Position numbers and translations under genes: made by a program. A DNA stretch of 10,089 bases from Gammaproteobacteria bacterium (GTDB lineage: Bacteria; Pseudomonadota; Gammaproteobacteria; Arenicellales; UBA868), in NCBI GenBank assembly GCA_003529705.1, contig DPVA01000070.1, positions 1-10,089 of the forward strand. Reading direction: 5' to 3'. How positions within the stretch are numbered: the first letter of the stretch is position 1; every line of letters starts with the position of its first letter. The notes beneath the pieces are model-generated. The model was not told the origin of the DNA. It ran no database searches and worked only from the letters and a program-made list of their open reading frames with translations. Below, in pieces: positions 7,519-10,089 of this stretch.

Positions 7519-8314
7519 AGAATAACTGCTGACCCGCGCGTCTGAAACTCGCTATTGCATTCTGACCTTCTTCACCGATCATCCAGTCAATAAAGGTTTG
7601 TCCAGCCTGGGCGTTGACGTGCGGGTGCTTCTTTGGGTTGACGAGGATGATGCCGTACTGGTTAAAAAGTGGTGGATCATCTTCATATAAAACCTCCAGT
7701 CCTTGCTTGTTCGCAAAACCAATCCAGGTCGCCCGGTCGGTCAGGCAATACGCATTCATGCCCACCGCTATGTTCAAGGTCGCGCCCATCCCCGAGCCCG
7801 TCTCACGGTACCAGTCCCCGCTGGAGTCGGATGGATCAATACCGGCCACACGCCATAACGCTAACTCTTTTTTGTGTGTACCTGAATCATCACCCCGCGA
7901 GGCAAAAAGGAGTTTTTCATTGCTGATACGCGTGAGGGCATCGCTGATACTCTGGGCCTTTAGGAGTGCCGCTGGGTCGACTGCTGGACCCACCAGAACA
8001 AAATCGTTGAACATGAGATCAAAGCGCTTCACCCCCCAACCCTCCTCGACAAACTGCTTCTCGTCAGATTCGGCGTGGACCAGCAGTACATCACCATCAC
8101 CGCGGATAGCATTCCGGATCGCTTGCCCTGTACCCACCGCAACCACGTGAACTCTAATTCTGTGCGCCTTCTCAAAGAGAGGAAGAATGTGATCGTAAAG
8201 ACCGGAGTTGGCGGTTGAGGTGGTCGACTGTACAACGAGCGTATCGAGGCCAGCGTTCACAGCAGGGGGAATACAAGTGAGTAACACCGCTGCCAGCATG
8301 GCGTAGTACCGCAT
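7499..8314 (-). CDS. tupA: TupA-type tungstate/oxyanion ABC transporter substrate-binding protein
   Basis: The protein captures an oxyanion, classically tungstate, in the periplasm and delivers it to the permease. From ATG at 8314 it has 271 residues: a signal peptide (MRYYAMLAAVLLTCIPPAVNA, cleavage likely after residue 21), then LVVQSTTSTANSGLYD, the family's anion-binding TTTS-like motif in the form STTST. Further family blocks are AVGTGQAI, GDGDVLLVHA, LFASRGDDSGTHKKE, GSGMGATLNIA, CLTDRATWI and YGIILVNPKKHPHVN, which together separate TupA from ModA and WtpA. The frame is open upstream to ATG at 8389, only 3 nt after the tupB stop. That start would give 296 residues with a charged 25-residue extension before the signal peptide, so I prefer 8314, with AAAAAAGG just upstream. 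It is cotranscribed with tupB. Related proteins of this family bind vanadate or molybdate, so the anion is inferred. Confidence 0.9.
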   Translation of the reverse strand: MRYYAMLAAVLLTCIPPAVNAGLDTLVVQSTTSTANSGLYDHILPLFEKAHRIRVHVVAVGTGQAIRNAIRGDGDVLLVHAESDEKQFVEEGWGVKRFDLMFNDFVLVGPAVDPAALLKAQSISDALTRISNEKLLFASRGDDSGTHKKELALWRVAGIDPSDSSGDWYRETGSGMGATLNIAVGMNAYCLTDRATWIGFANKQGLEVLYEDDPPLFNQYGIILVNPKKHPHVNAQAGQTFIDWMIGEEGQNAIASFRRAGQQLFFPNASR

Positions 8315-8392
8315 AAACCTTTTTTGGTCGCAGTAAAACTTGGCCTGCAAAATGCGTCGATACTTGTCGCGAATTTCCCGGCTTTTCATTTT

Positions 8393-9112
8393 TCAGTAGG
8401 TCCTCGTGCCATTCTTACCGAAGGTTTCAGTTGGCCGGAAGAAGGCCAGCAGAAAATTGACCATCAGTGCCAGCAGCATCAAGATAATGCCTAGGGCCAT
8501 GGCCAGTTCCAGATTTCCTTTGGAGGTTTCAAGGGCAATCGCGGTCGTCATGACTCGGGTCAGGTGATCAATGTTCCCGCCGACGATCATCACGGCACCG
8601 ACTTCCGAGATAGCCCTGCCAAACCCAGCAAGGCAGACTGTCATCAGCCCGTACCGCCCTTCCCAGAGCAGGGTCATAACCCGTTGCCTCAGACAAATGG
8701 AAATTGACGCGAAATACTCTGCGTACTCTGAGTTCAATTCCTCGATAGTCTGACGGGCGAGTGCAATAACAATCGGTGTAATCAGGAGCGTTTGGGCAAT
8801 CACCATTGCGGTGGGGGTATACAGCAGCCCAAAGACACCAAACGGACCTGTGCGGGATAAGGCAAGATAGACCAGCAGTCCGATGACCACTGGCGGCATT
8901 CCCATCAACGAATTGCTGATCACGATAAGGCCGAGCCGGCCTGGAAAACGACCGATGGCGATGGCCGCTCCCGCCGGGAGCCCAATCAGCAAAGAGAGTC
9001 CCACCGAAAACAGACTGACCTTAAGAGAAAGCCCGACGATCTCTAGTAGATCCGCATCGAGAGTCCCGATCAAAGAGAAAGCGATGGAAAATGAGATCGT
9101 TATTTCATGCAT
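8393..9112 (-). CDS. tupB: TupB-type tungstate/oxyanion ABC transporter permease
   Basis: This inner-membrane subunit forms the channel for the anion delivered by TupA. The 239-residue protein has about five hydrophobic segments, near residues 23-54, 60-86, 98-120, 155-180 and 200-225. Its N-terminus up to LLEIVGLSLKVSL matches the usual start of TupB. The cytoplasmic coupling region, FGRAISEVGAVMIVGGNI at 164-181, is the EAA-like loop that would dock on an ATPase. ATG at 9112 is the only reasonable start, because TAA at 9136-9134 closes the frame upstream. It has no ribosome binding site, and its first bases form the arm of a perfect inverted repeat. It is the first gene of a tupB-tupA unit and lies 79 nt after rimO on the same strand. 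The normal third gene, tupC (ATPase), is absent here. Confidence 0.92.
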   Translation of the reverse strand: MHEITISFSIAFSLIGTLDADLLEIVGLSLKVSLFSVGLSLLIGLPAGAAIAIGRFPGRLGLIVISNSLMGMPPVVIGLLVYLALSRTGPFGVFGLLYTPTAMVIAQTLLITPIVIALARQTIEELNSEYAEYFASISICLRQRVMTLLWEGRYGLMTVCLAGFGRAISEVGAVMIVGGNIDHLTRVMTTAIALETSKGNLELAMALGIILMLLALMVNFLLAFFRPTETFGKNGTRTY

Positions 9113-9137
9113 AAATATGTTTTTTTTACATATTTAT
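9111..9137. repeat. Perfect inverted repeat over the tupB start: candidate operator or leader hairpin
   Basis: ATAAATATGT at 9111-9120 and ACATATTTAT at 9128-9137 are exact reverse complements, separated by seven T (seven A on the tupB strand). The repeat covers two bases of the tupB start codon and the expected transcription start. As DNA it has the size and symmetry of a dimeric repressor site. As RNA it would fold into a 10-bp A/U-rich hairpin hiding the start codon. The HTH-PBP regulator is the obvious candidate partner, but nothing in the sequence proves it. Confidence 0.7.
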
Positions 9138-9141
9138 TGGG

Positions 9142-9169
9142 ATATTATGTAATTTATACCTATTGTCAA
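9142..9169 (-). promoter_or_regulatory. Candidate promoter of tupBA
   Basis: On the minus strand a perfect TTGACA lies at 9169-9164 and TAATAT at 9147-9142, with a 16-bp spacer rich in A and T. An overlapping CATAAT offers an alternative -10 with a 14-bp spacer. Transcription would start near 9135, inside the inverted repeat, giving a leader of only about 23 nt. The region 9113-9180 is far more A/T-rich than the genes on either side. Confidence 0.6.
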
Positions 9170-9191
9170 ATTTCAATCAGAAAACCTTTTC

Positions 9192-10089
9192 CTAGAACGC
9201 AACGTCTGGCGGCGCCTGGGCACCAACCGGCTCTGCACGAAGATCGTGAGCGTCGTAACCTGTAATTTTGACGTCAACGCGTTGACCCGGAGAAAAAGTC
9301 GCTGAACCGGCTAGGCGGATCACTCCGTCCACCTCTGGTGATTCAGCATAACTACGCGCAATCGCCACATCACCTTTCACCTCGTCAATCACAACCTCCG
9401 TCCGTGACCCGACCCGGTTACGCAGACGGCTCTCCGAAATCTCGGCTTGAGCCTGCATAAGGGCTTCAAGACGCTCCTGCGCCAACGACGGATGCACCGG
9501 ATCCGGTAAGTCATTGGCACGCGCACCGGAAACCGGAGAATAAACAAAACATCCAACCCGGTCGAGTTGCGCCTCCCGAATGAACGTCAGCAACTCCAAA
9601 AAGTCTTCTTCCGTTTCGCCGGGAAAACCTACGATGAACGTACTGCGGATGGCGATCTCGGAACAATGCTGACGCCACGACTCAATCCGCGCAAGGTTGC
9701 CTTCTGTATTTGCTGGTCGTTTCATCATCTTCAGAATACGTGGGCTGGCGTGCTGGAAAGGCACATCTAGGTACGGCAGCACCAATCCGGCGGCCATCAG
9801 CGCAATCAGGTCATCGACGTGCGGATAAGGGTAGACATAATGCAACCGCACCCACACCCCCAACTCGCCCAGCGCTCTCGCTAGGCTGTACACATCCGGG
9901 CGCAATGCACCTCCTGTCAGGAGATCTGCCTGTTTTTTCAGGTCGACCCCGTAGGCGCTCGTATCCTGCGAAACCACTAGCAATTCTCTCACCCCAGCTT
10001 CAACCAGTTCCCCCGCTTCTGTCAGTACATCACTCGGATTACGACTGGCGAGACGTCCACGCATGGTCGGGATAATGCAGAAACTGCAC
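9192..10089 (-). CDS. rimO: Ribosomal protein S12 methylthiotransferase RimO (N-terminal part off the right edge)
   Basis: RimO is a radical SAM enzyme that adds a methylthio group to a conserved aspartate of ribosomal protein S12. The frame runs from the right edge to TAG at 9194-9192 and contains 298 residues, about the last two thirds of a ~440-residue protein. At the edge, codons 10088-10065 read CSFCIIPT, the last two cysteines of the radical SAM CxxxCxxC cluster motif, followed by MRGRLASR as in RimO. Further family blocks are DTSAYGVD, YVYPYP, YLDVPFQHASPRILKMMKRP and GFPGETEEDF (codons from 9629). The last ~65 residues (below about 9400) form the TRAM domain, here the S12-binding module. 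The ATG at 10064 lies inside the motif region and is not the start. The N-terminal UPF0004 domain and the first cysteine lie beyond the window. MiaB is ruled out by these blocks and by the C-terminus. Confidence 0.95.
   Translation of the reverse strand, partial: CSFCIIPTMRGRLASRNPSDVLTEAGELVEAGVRELLVVSQDTSAYGVDLKKQADLLTGGALRPDVYSLARALGELGVWVRLHYVYPYPHVDDLIALMAAGLVLPYLDVPFQHASPRILKMMKRPANTEGNLARIESWRQHCSEIAIRSTFIVGFPGETEEDFLELLTFIREAQLDRVGCFVYSPVSGARANDLPDPVHPSLAQERLEALMQAQAEISESRLRNRVGSRTEVVIDEVKGDVAIARSYAESPEVDGVIRLAGSATFSPGQRVDVKITGYDAHDLRAEPVGAQAPPDVAF

Noticed and set aside
7614..8150. 178-codon plus-strand frame inside tupA
   Set aside because: It is fully antisense to a well-conserved gene and shows no motif of its own.
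9181..9195. Possible terminator after rimO (AAAACC/GGTTTT type self-complementary stretch)
   Set aside because: The arms are adjacent, with too short a loop and no T-run on the minus strand, so it would not form a terminator hairpin.

Overview
The window looks like chromosomal DNA of a gammaproteobacterium. The evidence is the gene set itself: ttcA, a prfC (release factor 3) of proteobacterial type, an M18 aminopeptidase close to Pseudomonas ApeB, an AsmA-family protein, rimO and the remnant of a small c5-type cytochrome. The genus cannot be told from sequence alone. Gene density is high. I see no IS element, phage gene, CRISPR array, tRNA or rRNA.

Layout. (1) 1-1714, minus: 5' part of an AsmA-family envelope gene that runs off the left edge. 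(2) 1853-4034, plus: two-gene unit ttcA-apeB, 13 nt apart, with apeB starting at TTG behind a strong ribosome binding site and a bidirectional terminator at 4063-4098. (3) 4148-4471, minus: a decayed periplasmic cytochrome c5-type gene with no usable start, two frameshifts and a TGG-to-TAG type stop. It is not visible as one reading frame and was reconstructed by hand. (4) 4575-6152, minus: prfC, with a TATAAT promoter element upstream. (5) 6246-6583: a gene-poor regulatory interval. (6) 6584-7471, plus: a one-component regulator joining an excisionase-type helix-turn-helix to a periplasmic-binding-protein-like domain. (7) 7499-9112, minus: tupA and tupB of a tungstate-type oxyanion ABC transporter, transcribed tupB then tupA, converging on the regulator; no ATPase gene is present. 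A perfect 10-bp inverted repeat sits on the tupB start, just downstream of a candidate promoter. (8) 9192-10089, minus: 3' two thirds of rimO, running off the right edge.

How it fits together. prfC, ttcA and rimO all serve translation: stop-codon release factor recycling, thiolation of tRNA C32 and methylthiolation of ribosomal protein S12. The block 6584-9112 is the accessory-looking part. It contains an oxyanion binding protein, its permease and a DNA-binding protein whose sensor domain is itself related to oxyanion-binding proteins. The inferred circuit is that the regulator senses tungstate, molybdate or a related anion and controls tupBA. The missing ATPase and the operator-like palindrome over the tupB start are the most interesting unresolved points.
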